From the NCBI GenBank assembly GCA_905250885.1, contig CAJNOQ010000187.1:1-64000 (forward strand): a stretch of 64,000 bases of DNA, given 5' to 3'. Under the pieces are notes generated by a model. It did no database searches. It saw only the letters and a program-made list of their open reading frames with translations, and was not told where the DNA came from. Each line of letters opens with the position of its first letter. The stretch's first letter is position 1. This document shows positions 50,280 to 60,546 of the stretch, piece by piece. The position numbers and the translations under genes are program-made. This DNA is from Didymodactylos carnosus (lineage: Eukaryota > Rotifera > Eurotatoria > Philodinida > Philodinidae).

Positions 50280-51418
50280 CTTAAATGACATCTGGTTATG
50301 TTTTCGCTTTAATTGAACATAGGAAAAGAGTATAGACTGAAGAAGTGCTCTGAATATGTTTAATTGAACTGCTCTCATAGTCAAATTCTACGCACCTTTC
50401 TGCCATTAAGTGCCATTGTGTAGGACAAGAATTTAGAAGAGAACGCAATTAGATTGAAAAGAGAACGTTTTGAATTTTTCGAAGAACGCAAATTAATTGA
50501 AATAGAAAAGAAAACGCATGAAAGAATGGAGAACGCTTTTGAATTTTCCACAGAACGCAAATAAATAGGATAGAAAAGAGAACTTATTTTAAATTAAAAA
50601 TATTTAACTTTTACTATTTTTTCAATTACTAAACACATCACTGTACGGTTTCTGTGGTGTTTACCACATACCCAAGTATTGATGCAGCAGCTGAAGCTCA
50701 AGCATGGAAATGGTTGCAAGGTCTTGGTAAAAATGCTGTTATACATTGTTATCAACATAGTTATGCTATTCCTTCATCACATCCAAGTAAAATGAATGCA
50801 AACGTATGGCTTCAACAATATACAACAATGTCATGGCAAATATTTGATGAATTGTCATCATGGTTATATTCTGGACAATTAGTTACAATACCAATGATGT
50901 GTTCATGTAAAACAAATTTAAAATCATATGTATGTAAACATGCTCTTGGCATGATGATTCATTTAGACTATTATTTTGTTCAAGACCCATCAAAGTTAGA
51001 AAATTTCAGCAAAAAACGTGGTAGACCTAAAAAGACACGTTTAGCATTAATCAAATAAACATTTTTGTAGTATAGTTACATGTTTACTAATTAAGAAAAT
51101 AGTAAAAATTAAATATTTTTAATTTAAAATAAGTTCTCTTTTCTATCCTATTTATTTGCGTTCTCTGGAAAATTCAAAAGCGTTCTCCATTCTTTCATGC
51201 GTTCTCTTTTCTATCTCAATTAATTTGCGTTCTCTTTTCAATCTAATTGCCTTCTCTTCTAAATTCTTGGCCTACACAATGGTACTTAATGGCAGAAAGG
51301 TGCGTAGAATTTGACTATGAGAGCCGTTCAATTAAAAATATTCAGAGCACTTCTTCAGTCTATACTCTTTTCCTATGTTCAATTAAAGCGAAAACATAAC
51401 CAGCTGTCATTTAAGTAT
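50280..51418. repeat. Inverted repeat of about 310 bp that includes host flank
   Basis: 50280-50605 recurs inverted at 51120-51418 with about 97% agreement by eye. The repeat covers the left end of the Mutator-like element and also about 140 bp of the DNA to its left, so it is more than the element's own terminal repeat. Confidence 0.85.
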
Positions 51419-51498
51419 CTTAATTAATTTGCGTTCTTCGAAAAATTCAAAACGTTCTCTTTTCAATCTAATTGCGTTCTCTTTTAAATATTTTCCCC
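50423..51498 (+). mobile_element. Mutator-like (MULE) element with SWIM zinc finger fragment
   Basis: CATTGTGTA stands at both borders (50414-50422 and 51499-51507); a 9-bp duplication is typical of Mutator elements. The paralogous site near 63707-63720 lacks the insert and keeps one copy. Outer ends share AGAGAACGCAATTAGATTGA. The inner frame 50654-51058 (134 residues) ends in a SWIM-type zinc finger, CSCKTNLKSYVCKHALGMMI, followed by KKRGRPKKTR, as at the C-terminus of MULE transposases; the DDE catalytic part is absent. Long AT-rich arms carry repeated GAGAACGC words. This is a non-autonomous derivative. Confidence 0.8.
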
Positions 51499-51675
51499 CA
51501 TTGTGTATGTCTGATTACATTTCTTCCTTTACCGTGCGTCTGCTACTATTTTGTGATATCGTTAAAAATTCTTTTTAATTTTTCCTAATTGTAAAATAGT
51601 TTAAATGATAAAAATATTCGTTTTCCTTGGTATTTTCTTTTTTTAAAATTTAGTCGAGACTGATTCATATGAGTA

Positions 51676-51964
51676 CTCTCTAAAAAAAATTCGTAGCTTA
51701 CAAAACGAATATCGGTTTTGGCATTTGCTCCTAATAGAAACCGATATCCGTATCGTACGGTCCGCGATAACCGTTTCGCAGAATACGTTTCAACGTTTTT
51801 TCTCTGGTACAAAACCTAAATCCGTTCCTTCACAAGGCAAAAAACGTTGAAGCGTATTCTGCGAAACGGTTATGCAGGATCGTACGATACGGATATCGGT
51901 TTCTATTAGGGGCAAATGCCAAAACCAATATTAGTTTTGTAAGCTACGGATTTTTTTTAGAGAG
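51676..51964. mobile_element. 289-bp MITE with CTCTCTAAAAAAAA ends and a visible empty site
   Basis: A foldback with TA at 51674-51675 and 51965-51966. The paralogous place near 63882 reads straight through with a single TA, which proves both the borders and the TA target. Arms contain CGATATCCGTATCGTACG and pair over about 125 bp. Confidence 0.88.
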
Positions 51965-52037
51965 TAGCCATGTATTGTGAGATGACATTGATAAAATAGC
52001 ATCTGCTGTAAATTATTCGTATTTTCTTAACAATTAG

Positions 52038-52345
52038 GTAGTAATGAACTTTACACCAAAAACACATGAAAAGAAGCAAGATATACAAACGGTCATTAGT
52101 GAACTAAAGAAAAGGGCAGATGAAATTCAAGATTAACAAGTCAAACTGGAAGCCGAGAGAAGCATAGAAAGCAAATGGAAGAGCAAAAACGCATTGCTGA
52201 ACAGCAGAGGAGAGAAGAAGAGTTGCGACAAAGCCTCGAGCAACAAGAAAAGCAACGTATTGCAGAAGAGTGTCGCAGGGCAGCAGAACGTGTTGCACTA
52301 GAAGCAGAAGCAAAAAGACTACGTGGTATGTATCGATTGTATTAA
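52038..52345 (+). pseudogene. GTPase copy A: orphan coiled-coil exon, broken
   Basis: After an intron tail and acceptor (AACAATTAG) matching copy D, the exon opens VVMNFTPKTHEKKQDIQTVI, the same start as the second exon of copies B, C and D. It meets a stop at codon 33 and needs a frame change before a clear continuation, EEQKRIAEQQRREEELRQ then RIAEECRRAAERVALEAEA. No first exon with the GTPase domain exists between the orphan promoter at 49650 and this exon. The locus is therefore a pseudogene, although transcription from the promoter remains possible. Confidence 0.8.
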
Positions 52346-53289
52346 ATGCAAAAGTACTAATGGTAAAAGTGTCAAAATGCTGAGGATGCAGCAGAATTCT
52401 GAGAAAAAACTAGAGCTCAGATTTAATCCTGTGGATTAGACTTTTTATTGAAGAATAGAACTAAAGATTTCATCTATAGACCAAAATTAAATACCATTAT
52501 ATTGAAGTTTTTCTTTAAAGCAGTTCAGAAGCAACTTTCGTCTCTTTGACGACATTTCATTCATATCAACACCATTGATATTATTCTGAGTACATTGATG
52601 TCATGAAATGCTACATATATCATAATTGTGTCTCAGCATGAGATATTATTAGTGCAAATTTGAGAACAAATAAAGTTGTCCAAGTGAGAATTCCGTTATA
52701 GGAGTTTCAAGTAGAATATTATTTTTTTGCAGTGCGTCAAAATAATGGTCACTACAGAAAACAAATCCTCACGTTTCCGAGCAAAACCTTTTGAGATTCG
52801 ATACGAATTTTAAGAGGTCTTTGCTGCTAAATTTTAGAACCTCACTTATATCATCTTCCTCTGAGGAAAACATTTGATAAACACATAGTGAGCTCTTTTC
52901 TTTTAATTTACAGTTATACAGGTTTTTAGTACAGAACTTCCGTTTGTGAAATTGATAGTATTAATTTCAAAGAAAACAAGCATAGACAGCGTGCTTTATT
53001 TGTTGGTACATTCATTAAATGTTACGAAATGTCCTTTATTGATACAAAATATCGCTAATATAATATCCAAGCTGGAAAAATTCAAAACTCAAAAGCCTAA
53101 AGAAACTGTGAAAAATCAGCTCCTTAGTTCAGAAGATTTTATTGCAAGGATGTAGGTGTTCAAATCACGAGGGTTGGCATGGATGACACGTCTAATTGAC
53201 AAATATGTAACTTCCATGTCATGAGAGCCACGAACTAGAGTATATCAGACGGTTCGAATATCACATGGTTTTCATCCTAAATGTACTGA
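52346..53289. other. Spacer between copies A and B
   Basis: 52838-52912 is an inverted copy of about 45850-45935. A plus-strand stretch near 52915-53155 is open after a possible acceptor (AATTTACAG) and reads TELPFVKLIVLISKKTSIDS onward, but has no recognisable domain. I do not annotate it as a gene. Confidence 0.35.
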
Positions 53290-53505
53290 TTATTTGAGGA
53301 GCATGTTGCAACCGCATGCTGAGTAATTTGTGACTACGATGGTACCATTTCGAGTGGTGCTTTGATAGCTGGATTGACCAGGAAGAAGTTTAACACGATT
53401 GAGCTTGGTTTCGCTCATTCTAACGACACCTGCATGCACAGTAGCAGCAGCGAGATTTGAATCATCTGTGTCAGTAGTGGTAGGGAGTGTTGAGATTATC
53501 AGCGT
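53290..53505 (-). CDS. Candidate terminal exon, unknown, downstream of GTPase copy B
   Basis: On the minus strand a strong acceptor (TTTTCTCTTTCTAG) is followed by 71 open codons and TAA: TLIISTLPTTTDTDDSNLAA, then GVVRMSETKLNRVKLLPGQS, ending SACGCNMLLK. It lies 968 bp beyond the end of copy B on the same strand and starts in phase 0, the phase left by copy B's first exon. It may be an alternative last exon or part of an unrecognised gene. No family recognised. Confidence 0.3.
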   Translation of the reverse strand, partial: TLIISTLPTTTDTDDSNLAAATVHAGVVRMSETKLNRVKLLPGQSSYQSTTRNGTIVVTNYSACGCNMLLK

Positions 53506-53879
53506 CTAGAAAGAGAAAATAAATTAGTTTGTACTGAAATATTTTAGGTTTAATGGTTGTGAGGAAAAGTAGACTTTCCCTGTTAGAATATTTAATTATA
53601 CAATTTCTTTTTCGAATGATATAAATGTTTTTCTCCTCTCTGACTTTAGTCTCATTTGTTATACATATACAATGATCAAAACTGATGTTATATCTTATCG
53701 ATCTAAGTGTTTTAAGTAAGACAGATGTGGGAGATGACCAGAGATATCAGATCCAAAGCAAGAAAATCAGAAAGATCTCAGAAAAAGAGGTGCGCAGTTT
53801 TATTGACGGCAACCTCGGTCTCGAAATCATTGAAAAGCGTGGTGAAGATAAATCGAACTTTAAATTGCAAACATCATGG

Positions 53880-54215
53880 TTTAAGAAACCGGTACGTTGC
53901 GCGGTATTCACAGACCGACGTTTAGACGGAGTTTACCGAGGTATATAAAACCGTAAAAAAGCGCGGTTTCAGATACCGCTGTTCATTCTCACTAAACTGC
54001 ATCCCTTTGAAACCGCGATTTTCAAAACTCGATACGACCAAAACACGCCTGCTCAAAACCGTGGTTTTCATCGGCTTTTCAAACCGCAGTGTGGATCGAA
54101 GAAATCGTGGTTCGTCCTTCCGCGGTTAACCGCATTTTTTTTTGAAATGACACCGCGGCTTGATACAAAGAAATCGCGATGAGACAAAATAAACCGCGGT
54201 TTTATTCGAAAAAAT
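53880..54215. repeat. Cluster of AAACCGCGGTTT-like palindromic words
   Basis: Within about 340 bp there are ten or more half or whole copies of AACCGCGG/CCGCGGTT, among them AAACCGGTA, GCGCGGTTTC, AAACCGCGATTTTC, AAACCGTGGTTTTC, CAAACCGCAG, CCGCGGTTAACCGC, ACACCGCGGC and AAACCGCGGTTTTA. The patch is markedly more GC-rich than its surroundings. It lies between the 3' end of copy B and the candidate exon at 53290. Confidence 0.65.
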
Positions 54216-54472
54216 TTTTCGTGGGCAGTGTGAGGGATTGGGAGTTGAGTTCACCCAAAGTATCTCACCTTGAGAATCACAGAGTCTTGGGAGAACATAC
54301 ATTTTAATAAACATATTACAAGTCTCCATTGGAGAGTTAACCGAGTTAACTAATTATCGAACTGTGCTATTTCTCTGCCTTTTGTTCTTTTAGATCGGCA
54401 GATGTATGAACTTTAAAAGAACGCAATTTATAAGCTTGATTTATTTTATATTGCAAATGCTAGAATAACACT

Positions 54473-55853
54473 TTACGAGATAACACACAAAGAGGAGTCG
54501 TCGTCCTCGTATATTATCCTTGGTTCAGGTGGAGGTCGGGAAGCTATTTCTATAAGCTTAGCTTGAAGCTGGTTGTTAGCTTCTTGAACAGCCCGGATTT
54601 GCTGTTGGGTAGCTTCTCTGTCCTTGGATATCAGATCGTACAAACGTTGTGAGTGATCAGCATCCTTACGCGCATTTTGCAATTCATTTTCGAATCTTTT
54701 ACATTCTTCCTCGAATCGACGCTTTTGTTCAGCATACATCTCTTCTTGTCGTTGAATTGCTCGTTCGAAAGATTCTTTTTCGCTCTTTTGATTGGCAAGT
54801 GTTTCATTCAGCAGATCTTGACTGTAGCCTATTTGCTCCATGTACCTGTCTCGCTCAGCTTCGAATTTTGCTTGTTGCTCTTTAATTAGCTGTTTTGCTT
54901 GCTTCAGTTGATCGATAATGATTTCGATCTCCTGCCGCTTTTCGTGTTTCGATGGTGTGAATTCCACCACAGTCTAAATTTGCAAGAAAAGGCACACGCT
55001 TGTGGTAAATGGTTTTTCCTCAGATATTACAGCAACAACTATCCTCATGCTGTTTAACTTTAAACCAAATTCAGGAATCAGACAATGAAAATGAGAAAAT
55101 GGGCTCGATTTTCGAAAGCAGGGGACGTAACGCTCCACAACCCTACATTAACCCATCTTTCTATTCGTAAATTATCAGACGATTGAAGAACTAATCGTTC
55201 ATAGGTTTTATAGTAACGAAATTATTTATTATCAAAACTCTCGAACTTACTTGCAACAGTTGTTCCTTGATACGTTGTTTCTCGCTCTGATCATCCTCAT
55301 CGATGAAATCCAAAAAGCAGAGATTGCGGTTGTTGACATCGACGCCCTTGAGTAATTGTTGAAGTAAAACAAGAGTTGTACCTTCATAATCACTCTCCCG
55401 CTTTTTCTTAGGGATACCATTGACGACGAGTACTAGTGATTTAGATCGAAATGGATAGGCTGCATTGATTGCATTGAAAGCTACAACATCTTCTTCCCGA
55501 ATTCGTCCACCTTGTTGACCAAACACATACATGACTATTGAATTGGGTCGTTGTGCAAAAGCCTTGTCAATTTCCTTCTTATTCAAGTCAATACGTTCTT
55601 GTTCGGCTTCAATCAAACCGGGAATGTTAAAAATAGCCAAAGGGTGATAGCCTATTTGGATTTCTTCGAATTCAGTACTGTGAGTAACAGAAGTCGAACT
55701 AAATTTGTGAACAAAAGCTTCACGACCAAGGAGTATATTGGCTAGAAAGCTTTTGCCAACACCTGAATTGCCCAAAATAATGAGACCGTGTTGGTTGCTG
55801 GTATTGATGATATTCTGATCCACTCTTTCTGCATTTTGCGCGAATTTGGACAT
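54473..55853 (-). CDS. AIG1/GIMAP-like GTPase with coiled coil and CaaX box (copy B)
   Basis: Two exons, 55251-55853 and 54473-54973, give 367 residues. The P-loop is GNSGVGKS (28-35), followed by SVTHSTE (switch I region), FNIPGLIEAEQERI in place of DxxG, and LVLVVNGIPKK where the G4 NKxD motif is expected. The GIMAP-like middle NKKEIDKAFAQRPNSIVMYV is present. From residue 202 the second exon forms a long charged coiled coil (KHEKRQEIEIIIDQLKQAKQ onward, rich in Glu, Gln, Arg), ending SLCVIS, a CaaX box suited to farnesylation. GIMAP/AIG1 proteins are septin-related GTPases that assemble on membranes and take part in immunity; that role is inferred by family only. Its promoter is the shared box at 55951-55994. 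It is inverted relative to copies A, C and D. The start is the first ATG after that promoter. Confidence 0.85.
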
Positions 55854-55920
55854 CGAAGGATCTTTGCTGGTAATTTGCTTGACGAACAGAAAATGAAAAG
55901 TGCATCACAGTATGGTGAGA

Positions 55921-55994
55921 TTTTATAGACAACCCCGCAGTGACGTATTTCGTAGGTGGTAAAAATCCAATTATATCACTTGTCAGGTCATTGG
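55921..55994 (-). promoter_or_regulatory. Promoter of GTPase copy B: shared box plus TATA
   Basis: Read on the minus strand, the box (55994 to 55951) has GACCTGACAAGTGATATAAT then TGGATTTTTACCACCTACG, followed by TATAAAA at 55927-55921, about 68 bp before the ATG. Same layout as copies A, C and D. Confidence 0.7.
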
Positions 55995-56387
55995 AGAAGA
56001 AAGAAAGAATTAACAACGCGTCGACATCGTGAACTGCTGATAAAAGCGAGTTAGGTTGGAAGGTTTCTCTTTTTTCTTTCTATTTCTATTAGCTGATAAG
56101 ATCGTGACAATGTTGGAAGTTTTGTCTCGCGTTCTTCTTTCGTTTCGGTATAATGATCGATTAAATGTATGATTTATGATATGATCGATCTCAAAGCATG
56201 CAGTCAAGTCGAATCAGACGTAGATTTGGCCATTTTGCAAGCTCTACATCATTATTTTACCAATTATATAATTATAATTGAACTCAATTAGGATGCATTG
56301 GCATTAGTTTCTATATGTAGTATTTATTTTCGATTCAAACGTCTCAACCAGTGTGAAACACTTATTTTAAGTTAATCATGAAGAGAA

Positions 56388-56476
56388 CACTCTAAAAAGA
56401 AAATGCACTTAGGATCAAATTAAGTCGCGTTAGTAATGCGACTTAATTTGATTCTAAGTTGCATTTTTTTAGAGTG
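56388..56476. mobile_element. CACTCTAAAAA-family MITE, absent from the other duplicate
   Basis: An 89-bp palindrome, a shorter member of the family at 38712-38833. The corresponding place near 46440 lacks it, so the insertion came after the segmental duplication (or was lost from the other copy). Confidence 0.8.
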
Positions 56477-57784
56477 AATAAGATATGAAGAAAGCGAATC
56501 AGTTTAGGTTAGATTGCGTGAAATCAAGTGCAGTTGTGCTTATTGAAGAATGAGTGAGCTTCAGTGGATCGGATCACCGGCGTTATTTTCGGATACACGT
56601 TTTTATTAAATGCAGATTAAATGACCTACCATGTATGAAGTTTGATCAATATCTATTCGAGTAAACCAAAACTCTCTTTGTAGATGAGCTATTTGAAATT
56701 TGCAGTGATCATGTGTAACGATGTAACACTGGTCAGCAATACTATTGTTTTTATGAAACAATGGGATTATTCGGTAAAATTTCAAAAATTAAAACTTATC
56801 ATTACATTCATCTACATGGAGCGGTAATCATTATGTATCAGGCATCGAAATCGAGCAGATTTTCGATGGCGTGGTCACCAAATTACACCTAGATCTCAGT
56901 TCCTTCAAGACTGGGATGACTGAAAGTTATTTTGCTAAGCACTGGCCTGTCCGCTGAGTGTACTATGCCCATTCGGTCAGGCCCGGTCTGACACTGATTT
57001 CTGCAAAAAGAACTCAACGATCACTCGATACTTCACGAGAAAATTATAGAAAGTTCATTATCATCGTGATAATGAGTATGATAACTTCAGATATTCCCCA
57101 TAATTATAAAAAGTTATATGTGAGAGAAGAAGCATTCATTATTTAACCAAAAAACAAAACGTTCTCGATAGTACTCGGAGTTCAAGATGACAAACACTCA
57201 TTAATAAGAAACCGCCAGTAATATATTTTTGATTGCTTAATTTCAAAGGATTAGATAAACTACTATTTGTAGTTTATGCTATTAATTTTATTCTATCATG
57301 CTCACATACTGTTTATTGTAATTAGCATTCCACCCATAGCCTTGTATGTGAAGGAGAAGTATCATCAAACTGAAAAAGTGCTCTGATTTTATTGATTATC
57401 TAAATGAAACTTATAAAACGCTTGTATCGTAGAGCTTTCTGATTATTTTAATTTGCAACATGCATAAATCTTGATTAAGAAAAGGAGTAAAATGTTGGGC
57501 CGAGCGGCCCATTTCAAGGCCTGCTATGTGTGTTGAATGCATTTAGAGTTCCAGTAAAGATCCTGTTTTTTCAGTAGAAGCCAAAAAGCTCTGTTGAAGC
57601 GTCGAAAACTCAGTTATGGTGTCAGAATGCAAAATTGACGCCAAGCGTTTTAAATTCTGATGCAACACTCTATCTTTCGCAACTTCTATTTCTCATGCAA
57701 ATCAACCCGTTCTTGTAGCCAACAGAATATTTGTTTGATTTATAGCATAATCAAATAAGAAATAAAGTGCTGCTTCCACTTTGA

Positions 57785-57976
57785 AACCAGTTTTATGACA
57801 ATACTAATGAATGTCAAAGTGAATTGTCTCTTATGACTTTCCATGTAGTCTCAGCTGATCATAATAATTACAAACTATGTTTTGTCGAACATTGTAACGA
57901 AGAAGATATGCATTTTAATAATTGTAAAATCACATACGACTCATGCATCACTAGGGTTTTATTAAAAAGTATTTAG
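57785..57976 (+). CDS. Candidate coding exon, duplicate of 47936-48127
   Basis: Open for 63 codons ending CKITYDSCITRVLLKSI. The first 25 or so residues differ at several positions from the partner and the rest is identical. The same caveats about start, acceptor and function apply. Confidence 0.3.
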   Translation, partial: NQFYDNTNECQSELSLMTFHVVSADHNNYKLCFVEHCNEEDMHFNNCKITYDSCITRVLLKSI

Positions 57977-58863
57977 AAGAATATCAATAAATTAGAAATA
58001 GCTAGTAATTTCACAATTTATTCAGAGCACATATAATCAAGAACAAGAAGTGAATAAAACAAATATATTGCTTTTACATCTCTTGATCTTGAAAATGTGT
58101 CTGTTTAGATCGTTTAGCTTGAGGTTTTTCAACGGTAATTCAAGCCTATATTTTTTGTGAAAATTCTTAAATATTAAAGAATTCTTATTAACATTAGGAA
58201 AGTAGTTATATCCAGAAATCATGCATTAGCTTATCGTTCTTGAGGCGAAGGCACTTATTATATAAGAGTAACTTCTATATACTACGAATATAAATAGTGC
58301 CGAAGTATTTAAGAGATAAATTGTACACACGTGTCAATATGTTATTAGATCTATAATTTGAATTTCAAACTTCTTGGTTCTCGTGTTTTAAGTATCAGTG
58401 CAGCTAACTATTTGCACAACTAAAGACATTCTCGAAGAGAAAATGAAAAAGAATTATAAATAAGTATGATTATGTTGTGTTTTGAGCAATTTCACTTTTA
58501 TTGTTATATAGTAATAACCAGAGTTGAGGGGTGGCAAAATATATGCATCTAGTATAAAGTCGATGCATCTAGATGTAAAGATGGAAGCGGCTCACTCTCA
58601 TCTTCTCCCCGCCACCTTCTCTACGCTGAATCTTGATCGTCATTCTCATATCGTGGTAGCTATGTGAAAAAAGTCAGGTTTTATGAAGTGTTGCACAGTG
58701 TAAAAGTGCGTCATGCGACAGGGACAGAAAGATAAGAACAAAGTTTTTTAACATAAGTCGTTCTTATTAGCTGGAAGAACGAGAAAAAGGCACATTCCAA
58801 CCACAGTCGCTTTTGTCGGCAGGTTATGACGTAGATTCGTTTCTTTTTCGTTCCTAAAAGAAT

Positions 58864-58932
58864 GGCCTGACACTTGATATCATTGGAGTTTTACCACCTA
58901 CGATACAAACAAGCACAGAGCGGCGTATAAAA
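58864..58932 (+). promoter_or_regulatory. Promoter of GTPase copy C: shared box plus TATA
   Basis: GGCCTGACACTTGATATCAT at the start of the box, TTTTACCACCTACGATAC at its end (58906), then TATAAAA at 58926-58932, 47 bp before the ATG. Transcription should begin around 58955-58960, giving a very short leader. Confidence 0.75.
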
Positions 58933-58978
58933 CTTTGTGATTTACACTTCATTTGTCCTCCTACAATAAATTACCAAG

Positions 58979-60546
58979 ATGGATGCTATAAAAAGACTCA
59001 CTGAATCTATTGCCACCCATGGTGCAGAAATTCCAGATGGTAACGATACCGATACCGTCGAGCAATTCGGTCTCATCATTCTTGGCAATTCAGGAGTTGG
59101 GAAGAGTTTTCTAGCAAACGTACTTCTTGGTCGTGAAGCTTTTGCTCATAAGTTTAGTTCCAGTTCCGTTACACACACTACTGAGTTCGAAGAAATTGAA
59201 CTTGGCGATTTGTCCTTGGCTGTTTTCAATATTCCTGGTTTGATTGAAGCTGAACAAGAGCGTATCGACTTGAACAAAAAGGAAATTGATAAAGCTTTCG
59301 CACAGCGACCTAATTCGATAGTCATGTTCGTGTTTGGCCAGCAAGGTGGACGAATTTGTGAAGAAGATGTTGTAGCTTTCAATGCCATCAATGCAGCCTA
59401 TCCATTCCAACCTGAATCACTTATGCTCGTCGTCAATGGATTGTCTAAAAAGCGACCAAACAATTATGAAGGTGCAACTCTTATTTTGCTTCAAAAGCTT
59501 CTTAAAGATGTTGATGTCAACAGCCGTAGTTTGTGCTTTTTGAACCTTATCGATGGCAATGATCCAGACGACAGACAACATCTTAAGGAACGACTCCTAC
59601 AAGTGAGTTCGATAGTTTTCATTATGATTTTTTTCGTTATTATTGCGTTCTTGATGGAAATTGCCACCACTTATGTGCTGACTAAAACAGCAGAGACTAC
59701 TCCGTTTAACTGATTCAAGGAACTTGGCATTCATATTATCTTCTATTCGACAGAAAACTTTATAATGCTTCTTATGAATCCTCAACTTTAATATGTTTAG
59801 AGAATTTTGATATCGAAAGATAATTTTCCTGTAATAGTTAGGGAAATGTCGAGTCAGGCTCTACAGCTTAGACGCATAGTATCATGTCATTATAATGCTG
59901 AATTTGTAAATATACTTTTTTCATTATCACTGATCGATCGTAAAAGCTAGTCTAGAGTGACAAATAGACTGAGAGTATTTTTTGCTGCGTTATTTGAAGA
60001 CAACAGTCACCAAGAAGCATTTTCTTCTTTTCGTATTTTCAGGTAGTGGTAGAGTGTGTACCATCGAAACACGAAAAGAAGCAAGAAATCGAAACGCTGC
60101 TCGATCAACTGAAAATGGGAACACAGCAAATTCAAGAATTACAAGCGCAAATCGAAACCGAGAAAGAGAAGTACAAAAAAGAAATCGAAGAAAGTCAACG
60201 TGTATTCAACCAATCGATTGCTAAACATCAGACCGAAATTGAATCCTTGCAACGCGCAATTCAACGACAAGATGAGTTGTACGCTGAACAACAGCGCCGG
60301 TACGAAGAAGAGAACCGGAGATATCAAATTCAATTGCAAGAATTACGTGCACAAGCTGAGCAAGCACAACGTTATTACGAGCAACTTCGCAAGGAGCAGG
60401 AAATTGCGCAACAGCAACTTTGGGCTGCAGAAAAAGCTAAGCAACAGGCCCAAGCAACGCTCCAAGCATTAATTAATCAACCACCAACCCCCCCGAGAGT
60501 AATATATATGGGCGGCGGCGGTGGCCGCGGATGTGTCATTTTGTAA
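58979..60546 (+). CDS. AIG1/GIMAP-like GTPase with coiled coil and CaaX box (copy C)
   Basis: Two exons, 58979-59602 and 60043-60546, give 375 residues. GNSGVGKS is at 36-43. Switch-I-like SVTHTTE follows; NIPG (84-87) replaces the usual DxPG; LVVNGLSKK stands at the G4 position. Residues 209-355 are a continuous coiled coil (KHEKKQEIETLLDQLKMGTQ; LQRAIQRQDELYAEQQRRYE), then a proline hinge, a run of glycines and GCVIL at the very end, a CaaX box of the geranylgeranyl type. Closest in this window to copy B in sequence and exon plan. Probably a membrane-tethered oligomerising GTPase-like protein; a defence role is only a family-based guess. If the intron is retained the frame stays open to 59713 and adds VFIMIFFVIIAFLMEIATTY, a membrane-segment-like tail. 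The start is the ATG directly after the conserved TACCAAG leader. Confidence 0.88.

Larger units (their letters stand above)
56265..58978. repeat. Segmental duplication, downstream copy (5' side of GTPase copy C)
   Basis: Direct-orientation partner of 46310-49772; it ends at the copy C start codon. It has its own MITE insertion (56388-56476) and private sequence at about 57000-57265, and lacks about 600 bp present in the partner at about 48430-48740 and 48900-49390. Confidence 0.9.

Noticed and set aside
52946-53155. Plus-strand frame of about 70 codons
   Set aside because: Possible acceptor upstream but no recognisable domain, no partner exon and no ATG at its left end.
53685-53948. Plus-strand frames of 66 and 87 codons
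   Set aside because: They overlap each other and run into the GC-rich palindromic patch, whose composition keeps frames open; no domain seen.
46310-58978. Direct duplications considered as the ends of one large composite transposon
   Set aside because: They end at a gene start rather than at a terminal motif, and no target duplication or transposase links them; ordinary segmental duplication is simpler.
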